NCBI GenBank assembly: GCA_021234155.1
Contig: JAJEKV010000210.1
Span: forward strand, 157,501-221,500
Reading direction: 5' to 3'
DNA: 64,000 bases
Origin: Isoetes taiwanensis
Lineage: Eukaryota; Streptophyta; Lycopodiopsida; Isoetales; Isoetaceae
This document shows, piece after piece, positions 1-11,000 of this stretch. The notes beneath the pieces were generated by a model that was not told the origin of the DNA, made no database searches, and saw nothing but the letters and a program-made list of their open reading frames with translations. The translations under genes and the position numbers were made by a program. Each line of letters starts with the position of its first letter. The stretch's first letter is position 1.

Positions 1-2553
1 GATGAATTTCCTGATGATAGTTTGCATTTGATTGTAAACCCCTTTCTGGGCAATCATCGCTGATGAGTAATAAATATGAGAGGCAGCTAGCACTGCATTA
101 GCAACTGTAACACGTCCAGACGTTGCCAAGGTCCTTGTGGACCATAGACCTACCTTCTTTCTGAGTTTATCCAGTATGGGGGCCCAGAGGCCTTTGAGGT
201 TGTCTGAAAGCACCAGGGGAAGACCCAGGAGCTTAACTGATTCCCCAGCTGCCACAACTGGAAAACCCAGACCTCTAGCCCGAGGATCAATGGGGTTATC
301 TGAAGCCCATAGAACTGCACACTTATTTGCGTTAAGGCCGATTCCAGATATAACCTCAAAGGACGTCAGAATCTCTCGAAATGACTGGAAACTGTTGTCA
401 TCATATCTGAGGAACATGAAGGTGTCATCTGCATATTGCATAATTGTTAACTTTTCTGTACCCCCGGGAAAAGTAAGCCCTTCCAGATCCCCCTCTAACA
501 TCTTTAACTGAACCATTCTTGTCAAAAGGTTAGCCATGATGAGGAACAAGTAAGGAGCGAGGGGGCAGCCCTGTCTAATCCCCTTCTCAAGTTTAAACAG
601 TCCAGATGGTTGCCCATTAACCAGGACCGACGCAGATGCAAAGTTATTCATTCCCAGAGCCAACTGAATAAAGTGAGACTCAAATCCCATCTGGTACATG
701 ACTGAGCGCAACCCTTCCCATCTGAGAGAATCATATGCCTTTCTAAAGTCCATCTTGATCATTACACAGTTTTGTTTAGAAGCCTGGCACCAATGCATAC
801 CTTCCCTGGCTGCAAGGTAGTTATCCAATATGTATCTGCCTGGCAAGAAAGCTGATTGCTCATGCCCAATGACCCTGTTCAAAATTGGTTTCAGGCGGTT
901 AGCAATAACCTTCATGATTACTTTATAGATGACATTGGTGAGTGCAATAGGTCTCCATTCTCCGAGGTTTTGAGGTCTTGGAACCTTAGGAATAAGAGTG
1001 ATAAACCCTGCTGCTAGTGACGGGTGTAGAGAACCTGACAACCATGCTCCACATACAGCTCTGATGAAGTCCGGCCCAAGCACATCCCAAAATTCAACAA
1101 AGAATTCCGGAGGGAAACCATCTGGCCCAGGAGATTTTCCTGCTGCGAGGGAGCATAAGGTTTTGTAGATCTCGTCCCCCTCTATGTTATGTAATAAGAG
1201 CTGATTTTCTTCTCGAGTAACCTCCCCCCCCCAATCCACTTTAGTTAGCCAAAGTGCCATCTGAGCATGGTAAGAGGAGGGTATAGGATCCTCCTTAAAT
1301 TGATTCTCAAAGCTTTCTCTAATAAATGACCTGATCTCCTGTGGTTCCTCCAATACATTTGAATTGCCATCCTTAATCGATGAGATACTATTGTCAGCTA
1401 ACCTAGCTCCAGCCATTCTAAAAAAACACTTGGAGTTCTCATGGTCAAGTTCGGCATACCATTTAGTTTTAGAGCGAATAACCGCCCCTCTAGCCTCTTC
1501 TTCCTCGATTGCCTTTGCTTTCCCCTCCAGATCTGCCTCAATGTTCTGTTTAGCAATGTTGTGTGGATCAGATAATAAGTCCTGCTTAACTAATCTCAAC
1601 TGATTGTATATTTCCATCTTTCCCTTTTTGAACTCCATGGCTCTGCTCTTCCCCCACACTTTAACCCAGGCCTTCATAAGGCTGAGCTTCTCAACCCAGG
1701 CTTTCATGCTTGGTAGATTAAGTTCATTAGAGAGAGAGGATATAAATTCCCTGAAGGCCTTGCAAAATGCCTCCTTTCCTAACCACGAGGTATTGAATTT
1801 GAAAGGGATATTTCCACGCTTATCAGTAGTAGGTAAATTTTCTAAAAATAAGCTTTGGGGAACATGATCAGAGTGCGAGAAGGCAAGCTCCCCCTCAACA
1901 TAACACTTATCCATGAAGCATGCTGTTTTATTGGCCATGTAAAATCTGTCTAATAGGCAATATACTCGGTCTTGGCCCTTCTGCTTATTCGACCATGAGA
2001 AGGTAGCGTTGGAAGGCGGGATCAAGTTAAATCCCACAGTATCAAGCAATGAGTTCCAGGAAGTATCCTCATCTCCTGATAGATTTCTATGCAATCCAAT
2101 TTTTTGGTCCCAAACATCAGTCATGTTCAGGTCGCCCCCTAAAATCCAGTTTTCGGTGACATCCCCTTGGTGACCTATCCAGGTTTCAATTTCTTTCCAC
2201 ATAGCAGCCCTTTCTGCAGGCTTATTTGACGCATATACATTGATGACCCCCCATTGGCACTCATTAGATTCAAAGGTCACCACCTGCCATCGACCATCCC
2301 CAGCAGCATAGTAGGACTTCTGAACAAGGCCTCTCCAAAGGATACAGGTGCCACCTTTAGTTCCCCTGGCTGCACAACTGAAGGAGGAATAGTTGCCACC
2401 TACCCATTTGCCTATAGAGCTAGCTTCGAAGTCCGGAAGTCTATGCTCTTGTAAGAGAATGACATCTGCCATCATAGAGCGTAAGGCTGCTAGCACTCTA
2501 CCACGTTTCAGGACGCCTTTAATACCTCGGAGGTTCCAGGAGACAATTTTCAT
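1..2553 (-). CDS. LINE-A ORF2: endonuclease / reverse transcriptase (partial, open at window edge)
   Basis: Copies the element RNA into DNA at a nicked target site. The start is the ATG at 2553, giving MKIVSWNLRGI, the usual L1 endonuclease N terminus; an in-frame stop lies upstream at 2598-2596. I checked every in-frame codon from 2553 to 1 and found no stop in 851 codons. Endonuclease residues are visible: N7 (SWN), E36 (LLQEHR), D141 and N143 (GGDLN), and D229-H230 (SDH). Reverse transcriptase boxes follow: TLIPKVPRPQNLGEWRPIAL, the FLPGR and KMDFRKAYD boxes, IRQGCPLAP near residue 658, and YADDT near residues 707-711 (positions 421-435). The C-terminal zinc-knuckle region would lie outside the window. 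Confidence 0.93.
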   Translation of the reverse strand, partial: MKIVSWNLRGIKGVLKRGRVLAALRSMMADVILLQEHRLPDFEASSIGKWVGGNYSSFSCAARGTKGGTCILWRGLVQKSYYAAGDGRWQVVTFESNECQWGVINVYASNKPAERAAMWKEIETWIGHQGDVTENWILGGDLNMTDVWDQKIGLHRNLSGDEDTSWNSLLDTVGFNLIPPSNATFSWSNKQKGQDRVYCLLDRFYMANKTACFMDKCYVEGELAFSHSDHVPQSLFLENLPTTDKRGNIPFKFNTSWLGKEAFCKAFREFISSLSNELNLPSMKAWVEKLSLMKAWVKVWGKSRAMEFKKGKMEIYNQLRLVKQDLLSDPHNIAKQNIEADLEGKAKAIEEEEARGAVIRSKTKWYAELDHENSKCFFRMAGARLADNSISSIKDGNSNVLEEPQEIRSFIRESFENQFKEDPIPSSYHAQMALWLTKVDWGGEVTREENQLLLHNIEGDEIYKTLCSLAAGKSPGPDGFPPEFFVEFWDVLGPDFIRAVCGAWLSGSLHPSLAAGFITLIPKVPRPQNLGEWRPIALTNVIYKVIMKVIANRLKPILNRVIGHEQSAFLPGRYILDNYLAAREGMHWCQASKQNCVMIKMDFRKAYDSLRWEGLRSVMYQMGFESHFIQLALGMNNFASASVLVNGQPSGLFKLEKGIRQGCPLAPYLFLIMANLLTRMVQLKMLEGDLEGLTFPGGTEKLTIMQYADDTFMFLRYDDNSFQSFREILTSFEVISGIGLNANKCAVLWASDNPIDPRARGLGFPVVAAGESVKLLGLPLVLSDNLKGLWAPILDKLRKKVGLWSTRTLATSGRVTVANAVLAASHIYYSSAMIAQKGVYNQMQTIIRKFI

Positions 2554-2630
2554 TGTATTTAGTATAATGACCTCTCTGGCAAGACTGCAGTGTGTCTATA
2601 ACCCTACGAACATTCCCTGCACACAGGCCA

Positions 2631-2802
2631 CCTGAACCAACATAACTATGACCTATGGGAGTGTACTTCCCCAGTTGGTCTCAATCGGGTCCATCCGGAT
2701 GAGGGCAGAGGATATACCTGAACCAACACAACTATGACCTATGGGAGTGTATTTCCCCAGTGGTCTCAATCGGCCCTTCTGACAGAGGGCAGAGGACGTA
2801 TA
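2631..2802. repeat. Tandem duplication, period about 86 bp
   Basis: CCTGAACCAACA starts at 2631 and again at 2717. Each is followed by near-identical text (ACTATGACCTATGGGAGTGT, then a CCCCAGT...GGTCTCAATCGG core and GAGGGCAGAGGA). It lies just upstream of ORF2 on the minus strand. Confidence 0.85.
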
Positions 2803-2930
2803 ACCCGTCCCTTTTCTACGTCGATCCCTCGTCTCAACAAAAGTCAACCACAAAAGATACACCAATATCATCTTAGATACCAACTGTGCAGTTCCCCCCC
2901 ACCAACATAACCATATAAGTGGCCCCCCAT

Positions 2931-3017
2931 CCCTAGCACTCCTTAGGTGTTTCATTGCAACCATACTTAAAATAAGTGACCCACCACCCCTAGCACTTCT
3001 TATGTGTTTTATTGCAA
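2931..3017. repeat. Short tandem duplication, period about 58 bp
   Basis: CCTAGCACTCCTTAGGTGTTT (first 20 bases near 2932) recurs with a few changes as CCTAGCACTTCTTATGTGTT near 2990. Both are followed by ATTGCAA. It lies inside the inter-ORF spacer. Confidence 0.7.
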
Positions 3018-4354
3018 AAGAAGAACTTGGTGCAAAAGATAGGCCCATGTAGCAAAAGCCCCCTCCCCATTTAACGGCCCAATAATAACCTTTGTCCTTA
3101 TTGCAATGTAGATTCATACTTGTCTTGTTATGTGTGACACTGAAGCCACCCAGGGTCGTTATTCCCTTTATCCCCAGCATGCAAATCCAATGATGAGTGT
3201 GTAGTCTTCCAACGCAATGATGGGTGACTAAAAGGGGTACATTGGATTCTACCCAACATGATTGAAATTTACCAAGGTATATAGCCCCCCATATGATATC
3301 CCATATAATCACCAACCATTGCCAATTTATACTTGGAAGCATTCCCCTACCCAACAACTGCCATACAAGACCCATTATCCAGTACTGTTGCCAATGGTCA
3401 GAATTCCCATATGTCAGCCCCCCTCCCACTTGGCCAAAGCATTCCTTAGTTAAACATATGTACCCACATGTTCCTAACTTGGAATGTGTGAAGGTATCCC
3501 AACTACCACGGGTGCTAAGCCCATGTTGTATGTAGAACCTGGTGTTCAAGTTCCAAGGTAGATTTAACCAAAATAATGGGTTAAATAACTTAGCAACCCA
3601 AGTGGTGGGTCTGGCATTCCTGTTGGTAAATATGCTAGGACACTGACATTCTTCAATGGCCCCCCCCCATTGACTTCCCAGCATAACTGTTATTAGATGT
3701 GCCCTCATAGTATAAAGTGGCCCCCCATAAACTTCCATAACTGACCCCCTAGGTTTGTCCACATATTTTGAAACAAAAAATAGGAACCTCTTTTGTTATG
3801 AATGAGTGCAGAGGAAGAGTTGATCAAGCCCAAACCATGAATACAGTACCAAATAATTAGGAATTGCCAAACATATTCCAGACCCCTGTTATTTGTTTTA
3901 GATTCTTGGGATTGATAGTGGCTGAGTTCACTTAATTCCTTCCATAAATTTAGATCCAGAACCTTTGTACCATAAGTTAAACAATTGATCATAAAGAGAT
4001 TCATTAAAATGCCGGTATGTAGAGCATTACCCGAATACAAAATATTCGGCCCTAACTGGAAAATGGGCTCGATTCTTAACACTGTGAGTAGATCTAAGCT
4101 TCAATCTACACCCCAGATCCTGGTGCAGGCCACAAAATTTGTCTTTTCTGAAACATTTGCCTTTTCTAATACAATTTAATAAACAGAGATATTTGCTTTT
4201 CCTGATACTTTTGTCTTTTTTGATAGCATAGGAGAGACACAGAACTGTGATGCAGCTAGTAGTCTCGAGAAAGACAAAAACTAACCTGTGACTTTTACGT
4301 TCCATAGTAATAGTGTTCAGCCGAACTCGAATGTTGCTTCCCAAGCAGCCCATA

Positions 4355-5839
4355 TCAACCCTTTTTCTTGGAGGTATCATCAATAGAGTGATCCAGAAAT
4401 ACTTTTGCAATAGCAGATTCAAATTCACGATTGTTGATTTTCTTCCCATTAACTTTTTTTGCCTTTTTTAGACGGGTCTCATCTGGAGGCTTGTCAATTT
4501 GATCTTCAGAGGCAGCAGCTTCGACCTCCAAGTTTAGAGGTCTGTAACCATCAGAAATAAGAGGGATCTTCCCATCAAAACCGGACTCAGAGATAGGAGG
4601 GATCTTCCCGTCAGAGCTGGACTCCTTATGGGCTCTATTATCACCAGACAGACTTGCAGAAGCAGCCTCAAATCGGGCTTGCAGAAGCTGGATCCCTTGA
4701 AGGAGCAGTAGTTTGGGGGAGGGGGGAGCATCAACAACAGATGCTGGGCTATAAGAGAGAGGCTGTGCAGTGTCTGCAGCCAACGAACAGGGCAAAGTTA
4801 CAGGGTTTGCTGCTGGGGCAGCATCTATTATCAAAGCATCTGTATCCACAGAGGGCAGAGACACATGATTTGCTGCTGGGGCGGCATCTATTATCAGAGT
4901 ACCTGCATCAAAATGGTCAAGTCTGCAACAGGGGGAGATGGGACCGGGTGCTGGAGCCTCTCTCTTTTCGTATGAAGTATCTTCAGCAGAAGGAGGGTCA
5001 GGGCACAAAAGGGGCTGTTGCACCTCGTTTGCAGCAGAAATGACCTTGGGATCTACAGCCTGACCTTCAGATTGGCAGCCCCTGATGCTCAGACCACTGT
5101 TTCTTGGTTTGTTGCGGGTAACCAAGACAAAACCATCATCATCCACAGCCTTGCCTTTCTCCTTTTCTGCACTTGCAGTCTCGGCCATAGCAGGTAAGCA
5201 AACCTCCCCAGCATGCACCAGGGCACCGCATATAGAACAAGGCAAAGGCAGGCCAGAAACTTGCAGTTTAAACTCAATAAGCTCATTATTGAAACCTTTG
5301 AAAAGCAATGCTTGAGGAAGCGGATTGAAAATGTTGACAGAGATACAGATTTTAGGGGGCTCATTGGAAGAGCCACCCATGCAAACGAACTCGCCAAGAG
5401 CAGACGAGATGATCTTGAAGGCCTTCTCAGTCCAGAACTCAGAACTGAGGTTAGAAAGAGACAGCCAGATTGGGAAGAAAAGGGCATCAGGGCTCTTAGC
5501 ATTGAAGTTTGGCCGCCACCGCTGGAATAGGATCTGCCCATGAAGGCAGGTAATGACTCCCTTCTTAAAAATGAGATCTGCTTCCCTTTCACTTGGGAAG
5601 GTGACAAGAAAATAGAGATTGCCAAGGGGCTGTACCCTGGGCAGGACTCGACCTCGAGATGCCCGCTCCAGAGCTTTCTTAATCTCTTGAAGAGATGGAT
5701 TACCTCTGATTACCTTGGCAATGAGACCAAGATTATCGAGGTGGCGAATCCGATTCGCCACCTCAGGGATATGAAGTGAAAGAGAGATATTATCCACCAT
5801 ATCCCCAGAAAAGGACAAAGCCTTATCCATAAAACTCAA
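4355..5839 (-). CDS. LINE-A ORF1: DUF4283-type nucleic-acid-binding protein with zinc knuckle
   Basis: A 494-residue intact ORF, probably the RNA-binding chaperone of the LINE ribonucleoprotein. Residues about 25-190 resemble the DUF4283 region of plant L1 ORF1 proteins, including VTFPSEREADLIFKKG and a following FQRWRPNF. A CX2CX4HX4C knuckle sits at C201, C204, H209 and C214 (CSICGALVHAGEVC). The C-terminal half is low in complexity and rich in Ala, Pro and Ser, with an imperfect duplication of LIIDAAPAAN. The C terminus is Lys-rich (LKKAKKVNGKKINN). I used the ATG at 5839; weaker frames upstream could belong to an N-terminal extension. Confidence 0.88.
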   Translation of the reverse strand: MSFMDKALSFSGDMVDNISLSLHIPEVANRIRHLDNLGLIAKVIRGNPSLQEIKKALERASRGRVLPRVQPLGNLYFLVTFPSEREADLIFKKGVITCLHGQILFQRWRPNFNAKSPDALFFPIWLSLSNLSSEFWTEKAFKIISSALGEFVCMGGSSNEPPKICISVNIFNPLPQALLFKGFNNELIEFKLQVSGLPLPCSICGALVHAGEVCLPAMAETASAEKEKGKAVDDDGFVLVTRNKPRNSGLSIRGCQSEGQAVDPKVISAANEVQQPLLCPDPPSAEDTSYEKREAPAPGPISPCCRLDHFDAGTLIIDAAPAANHVSLPSVDTDALIIDAAPAANPVTLPCSLAADTAQPLSYSPASVVDAPPSPKLLLLQGIQLLQARFEAASASLSGDNRAHKESSSDGKIPPISESGFDGKIPLISDGYRPLNLEVEAAASEDQIDKPPDETRLKKAKKVNGKKINNREFESAIAKVFLDHSIDDTSKKKG

Positions 5840-6990
5840 GCCAGTAGAGGCTGGCTTGCCAAGTACAGGTAACTAGGACAGATTGAGTTGGCTCAACTCC
5901 TTGATCTCCAAAAACGAGCTGCCTCACTTGCCTTCTGATCTGAAATGGGTCCCCTCTGATAGCAAGCCCGCCTGTGCAGTTGAACTGGTCGGGGAAGAGG
6001 AATCTATTATCAATGATCGAAGCCCAAAGCTGATCAACGGGGCCTTGGACAAAACCCCACCAAATAAAATCTGTGTTAACAAGGAAGGCTGATCTGACAA
6101 TGATAAGAGGGACTTGCGGGAGTGACGAGCCCTGGTGAGACTCTGAAGAAGATGATGTAGGCTGGGGGGATTCTGAAAAGGCAGCTTCTGAGATTTGAGG
6201 GCTGGAATCAGAGGAGAACAGTAGGTACTCCATGAGGAGACCACATCAAACTCAGAGAGTTCTAGAGTAACAAAATCAGTAAGTTGATCAGAGTATATTA
6301 GGAACTTTGCCTTTGGAGGGCGATCTGATCCGAGATAGGCAATTTTTAGCTCGATAGATGATGCTAGGGTGTTGCTAGTAGGTCCAGATTGCTCTCCAAT
6401 GAAGAAAATATCAGGAAAGACGGATTCGTCCACCAGGAATGCCCAAAGATCCATTGGGGATCCCTCCAACCAAACCACAAACAGATTTGGTCCAAGTTGT
6501 AGAAAATCACAAAGTATTTAGTTAGATCAGTGGCAGGAGAGCTTGGAGATGGAATGGCAGAACTAGACGATGGATTGGAGGCACTAGCTTCAGAGCAGAC
6601 AAGAGCTAAAGGCAGTGGTAATCCCATTGAACGTATTCCGACATTTGAAGCTTTGTATGAAAGCAGAGCAGGAAAACTTCATGCAGAAGAGCTTAGGGAA
6701 GAACACGGCAGAGAATAGAAGATTACTGTGATAGAAGGAGATAGACCACTGATTGAAGAGGAGACAGACCACTGATTGAAGGTAAAGAAGATGATTGCAT
6801 GAAACCGGATCGATTCATTTTTTGCGAGCCACTATTGGGGCCGGTTGGGTGGTTAATTGTGCTCCCATATTCTTTGAACTTGAAAAAACTCTCCTCTCCC
6901 TCCCACACCCTTACCCCCCAAATGGCACCACCTATGACACTGGAGGGAGAATAGAAATCAATTCCTTTCAAATTGCGTAATTCCATCTAA
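5840..6990 (-). other. LINE-A 5' leader region
   Basis: No single ORF covers this stretch. Overlapping minus-strand frames at 6627-6364, 6478-5924 and 6233-5823 are Ser/Pro-rich and may be a frame-broken N-terminal extension of ORF1. The stretch 6986-6723 has another short frame. I recognise no domain. It most likely represents the 5' UTR or promoter of the LINE. Confidence 0.5.
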
Positions 6991-7094
6991 AAAAAAAAGA
7001 AACTTTGCTCTTATGTCTATGCATGTGTTGATTGTGCTTTATTGCCCTAAAAAACTTTTAATGTTCTTTGATTTCCAATGCGTTTTATGCCAAA

Positions 7095-7125
7095 CTAGTT
7101 ACGGTGCCCAGCGTTGCTGGGCATA
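7095..7125 (-). mobile_element. Helitron-like 3' terminus
   Basis: On the minus strand a perfect 7 bp stem hairpin (GCCCAGC AAC GCTGGGC, 7122-7106) is followed by ACCGTAA, then CTAG (7098-7095), then T. This is the canonical Helitron 3' end, a hairpin shortly before CTRR with insertion next to T. The element body would extend to higher coordinates. I did not find a convincing 5' TC end, so its length is unknown. Confidence 0.55.
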
Positions 7126-8058
7126 AGTAACATGTAAATGTTCCCGCTTCAATATTCGCATCCATAAGTAATTACTTATATTTCTTAAACCTCTAATGTA
7201 GACAAATTAACAACACATATTTCCACACTTTAAAATTTCATCATGTGCTTTCCAAATAAAGCACTCTAGCATGAAAGGGGCAAATGAAGATAAATTAGAA
7301 TATGATATAATATGGGATGTTCACCCTATCACTTTTAATAATGTAACACGTTACAATTACAGTCACATTATGAAGGTTGTTTTTCATTTGACAATATTTA
7401 TCTTGATGCTTGTACGAAGGAAAGAGGTAGTTAAAAAAGCCATTGGGTCTATGAGACCAAATTATACTTCAATTACGGGTGTATATATTGGAACTCATAG
7501 TAACAATGTTGGAACTTCATAAATTGCGGTACGCTATTGGAACAGAAATGCTATTAAAATTAATATGGTGCATACGCATTCGCTTTCCATCCAACAAAAA
7601 TTGTTGTATCCTCCCACAGAAATTGCTCCAATTTTTCAAGAAATATCAAGTTACTCCTACAATAAAAATCTAAGCAGTCCACTATGGAAATGATGGGTAT
7701 GGGTGATATGCAGAGTTGCCTAGCTCTAGCATCAAAACGGTGATCTTTGACAATGGATGTCATCAATCCGTCTTAGTTTTATAGCTTGGATTACAACATG
7801 ATACCCAAACTGGTGTATTTTGTATTTACTCTAGGCCTCGGCCCTATTTGCATCAGCCCACATCCTTCCTTCTGTGAGGATTGTGACATATGGCTTGCTA
7901 GTTAAAGCATCCATAAATGCCCAGCTCCAACCAACATTCCAAGAGAATAATGCTAATCCTTACCACCACATTTGCTCATAACTTTAAATTAGCATAACTA
8001 CATAAATTTCCGCTTTAACAAAGGACGAAAGAAATAATGAAACACAATCTTATTAACA

Positions 8059-8080
8059 CTAGTAACGGCGTTGCCGGGCA
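8059..8080 (-). mobile_element. Second, related Helitron-like 3' terminus
   Basis: On the minus strand GCCCGGCAACGCCGTTACTAG then T ends with CTAG at 8062-8059. The hairpin here is shorter (CGGC/GCCG with a 3-base loop). The terminal 30 bases match the 7095 terminus closely, including TACTTATGCCC upstream of the hairpin. This suggests two members of one family, nested or adjacent, both in minus orientation. Confidence 0.5.
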
Positions 8081-11000
8081 TAAGTACGATTGCAAATGCA
8101 CCGATGATTTTTATGAACTTATGTATTGCAATAAGAATGGCCATTTTCGTAAAATATAAAAGTTGTATGGATAACAAAGCTAGCAATGGTTCAAAGAGGG
8201 ATAATAGATAACATTTAGAATGAATGTTAGATGCATTCAAACGTAAAAGGCCACTATCTCGAGGTTGAAAGACGATGTTGTAGTTGTTGGATGTAAATTA
8301 CGAACCCTGCACCGATATGGAATTACAACAAATAGCTAAGAATGAAAAACTTATGATGCAAGCATAACTGGTAATGACGTTCCTCCTAATATATTACAAA
8401 GTTATTACAATCCAATAACACAATATATGTCTACTTATTTTATTTTATACATGCAATAGCAAAGCACCAAATGCAATGTATCCACTATCAGTGGATTGAT
8501 GCGCAACAAATATGTGTACTATGTGCATTTCCTATTTCTAAGGTGATGAATGTTGTATAATAGTACAGAGATGGTACCAATTTTGTTCTGCATATAATTT
8601 ATATGACCAATATAAATGAGAATAGATCTCTTTTACAAAATTCTGAAAGACACGTTTTATGAGCTTTTATGAGCTGAATCATGAATGGGACAAAGACTTG
8701 AGAATGAGTGAAGCAAGAAAAAGTACATGACGAATACATGACGAATCAATACGATATTGTAGCAACAGCAGTTTTAGAATGCTGTGTAGAAATGCTCTTC
8801 TTTTTTTTTCTCTCTTCATATTTGCATTTCGCATTTAGCGAGCTGAATCATGTATAAGACAAAAATTTAAGAATGAGAAAACGGAGAGAAAAGACATGAC
8901 AAATCTGACATGTCCCTAGCTGGAATCAGGTCTGGGTCTGATGTATAGCCTTGCATTAAAATTGTTTGAACGGAAATTGCATAGCAGCTTTTACGCACAC
9001 TTACATTACTTTCTTAGCCATGAATACAATGGTCAGTTAATCATTATAATACAATGAGAAACGAAGGAAGAGCTACCTTAGCTCAACAGAACATATGAGT
9101 GTAGATATAGCATTGAAACTATGTGTTAAACACGGAATTCATCAATGTGGAGGTTGACACCTATAAGTATACGCTGGATAAGTACAGAATGGATAAAGAA
9201 TGGATGAACTCCCTGCGATAGGGAGGGATTCTCAAAAATAATAACTATCAACTTTTAGTTGCAAGATGAATTAAAGGATTGCAAGAATGTTTATGTTGGC
9301 TGACTATTGAGATTACCAACAGAGTGCCATGGAGGCTATTGTCGCCTCCATAACAGTCATTGTTCATGCAAGCAATGTCTGATGTCTGGCAATTGCATGT
9401 GAACATGTAGCTTATGTCTTCTTATTCTGTCCATCCACAAACAAAAAGTGTCAGACAATTTGATATGGTACTCTCGTCTCAAAGACTCTCGCTAGAGTGC
9501 TACAGTGCATTTGCTGAAATGTGGAGCTAAATGACATGGTGTCCCAATAAAGGTAGATATACACAAAATGCACAGTGTCAACAACTAAAGATCGTTGGTT
9601 GGAAAGAAATATGCAAACTCTGCAGTGCAATGGACGCTTTTTAATGCAAGATTTGATCCAAATTATGTCCTTGTGAAACAAAGAATCATGTTAAATACTA
9701 TATGATGGATAAGCAAGCTCCAAAGTACTTACACGAATTCTTAGAAGGTTTCTAGCTGCAATCAGAGATACAAACTTTGTGGTGGAATGAGCCAGATGTT
9801 TTGAAGAATGCAAGGCTGGCCAAAAAGAACAGTTTCCAACCTTAGCTCAACGGAACAACTGAATGTCAAGACTTTATGGTATTGAGACTATAATCTGAGT
9901 ACATGCATGTGAAGCTTCATGCCTATAAATACATATTGGTCAACTTTCAAAGGCGTATACATAAGAAACAGAATGGAATGCAATGAATATTCACCTTAGT
10001 TGTGAAAAGTTGATGGTGCTTTTAATATTTTCAAGCCTACTCTTTACACAACTTATAATTTGATGTGGCTGCATGCAGCTGGGGATGGATTGTTGAGAAT
10101 GGGGGATGAATTGTTGAGAATAATAGCTCGATTTAAAACTGGGGACCATGCAATTCATGATAAAAAGATTCATGGAGCTCTCAATGTAAGCAAAGGGTGA
10201 ATATGTGTCAAATAATTCTGTCAAAGTATTACAACAGAACCTATATGTTACACTGTAAGGATCTCTCTCGATCTGAGGTTGATATAGATGCACCCTCAAA
10301 CAATATCTAAGCTCTATTAACTGTCCTTGTACTATACATAAATGCCCATGGAGATTATCTGCCCTCATCGAACTATCTGCTTTTAACACAACATGACTCT
10401 ATCTTGGATTTAATGCCAAGTCCAATGGGCACGATTATTGGGAATAGCTCAGACCATGACACATTACAGTATGTATGTTCTGCTATCTCTTGCTACATTT
10501 TTGCAACTCTAAGGCCTGCAGTGCCTGAAACTGTACACCCTGGATGAGGCCACTTGTGTACTGAAAATGGATAACTGCAAAGATAAATTTGGCTGCAACT
10601 AATGGTGCAAGCCTCTCCAAAAAACGAAGGGATCGGGCAAATTTGGTACCGACAAATAACATGGAACACGGACAGTGTCGATCTATGGATTTAATATCCA
10701 ATTCGCCACAAAAACTGTATATACGTAAAGCCAAGCTACAGATCTATTTGACAATTCATCTAGTTATCCTAAGCGATAAGCACACTCAACCAATATCTAA
10801 CATGCACTAACTCTATGTGCATTATACAAACTCTTATATAAGCTTATGTGAAGTCATTCCACTGTGTACCTTGGGCAATGCGTGTTGCAAGGCCTGCAAG
10901 TAAAGATCCTACATTCAATTTTCTTTGTTTTTGTACCCTGCATGTAACTACAAACACAGAGCATAATTGGTTCAGAAATCACAATGTACATTGATAAGAT

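Larger units (their letters stand above)
2554..4354 (-). other. LINE-A inter-ORF spacer with G-runs and a long ORF
   Basis: This spacer separates ORF1 from ORF2. It is unusually long: L1 spacers are normally short, and LINE-B in this window has well under 0.5 kb. It contains an open frame of 369 codons (3762-2653) rich in Trp and Gly, which I do not recognise. Two shorter frames lie at 4082-3705 and 4449-4027. At least seven C-runs of five or more bases lie between about 2890 and 3750 on the plus strand, and these are G-runs in the sense RNA. The composition bias explains the W/G-rich translation, so the ORF may be fortuitous. It could also be an insertion or a structured RNA region. Confidence 0.55.
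1..6990 (-). mobile_element. LINE-A: L1-type non-LTR retrotransposon, 3' end outside window
   Basis: Read on the minus strand, the order is leader (about 6990-5840), ORF1 (5839-4355), a 1.8 kb spacer (4354-2554) and ORF2 (2553 to the window edge). ORF1 has a DUF4283-type nucleic-acid-binding region and a zinc knuckle. ORF2 has an APE-type endonuclease followed by a reverse transcriptase. This is the layout of plant L1 elements. Neither ORF contains an internal stop, so this copy may be young. The 3' UTR, poly(A) tail and target-site duplication lie outside the window. The 5' boundary is therefore uncertain: it is set between 6.5 and 7.0 kb because sequence character changes there. Confidence 0.88.

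Noticed and set aside
137-2635. Plus-strand frames over the first 2.6 kb
   Set aside because: They are opposite-strand shadows of the LINE-A ORF2, which is open throughout on the minus strand.
2653-3762. 369-codon frame as a standalone protein-coding gene
   Set aside because: It lies between LINE ORFs, is dominated by W/G from G-run composition and contains the DNA tandem duplications. No domain is recognisable. I kept it only as part of the spacer.
4654-5779. Plus-strand frames over LINE-A ORF1
   Set aside because: Shadows of the 494-codon ORF1 on the other strand.
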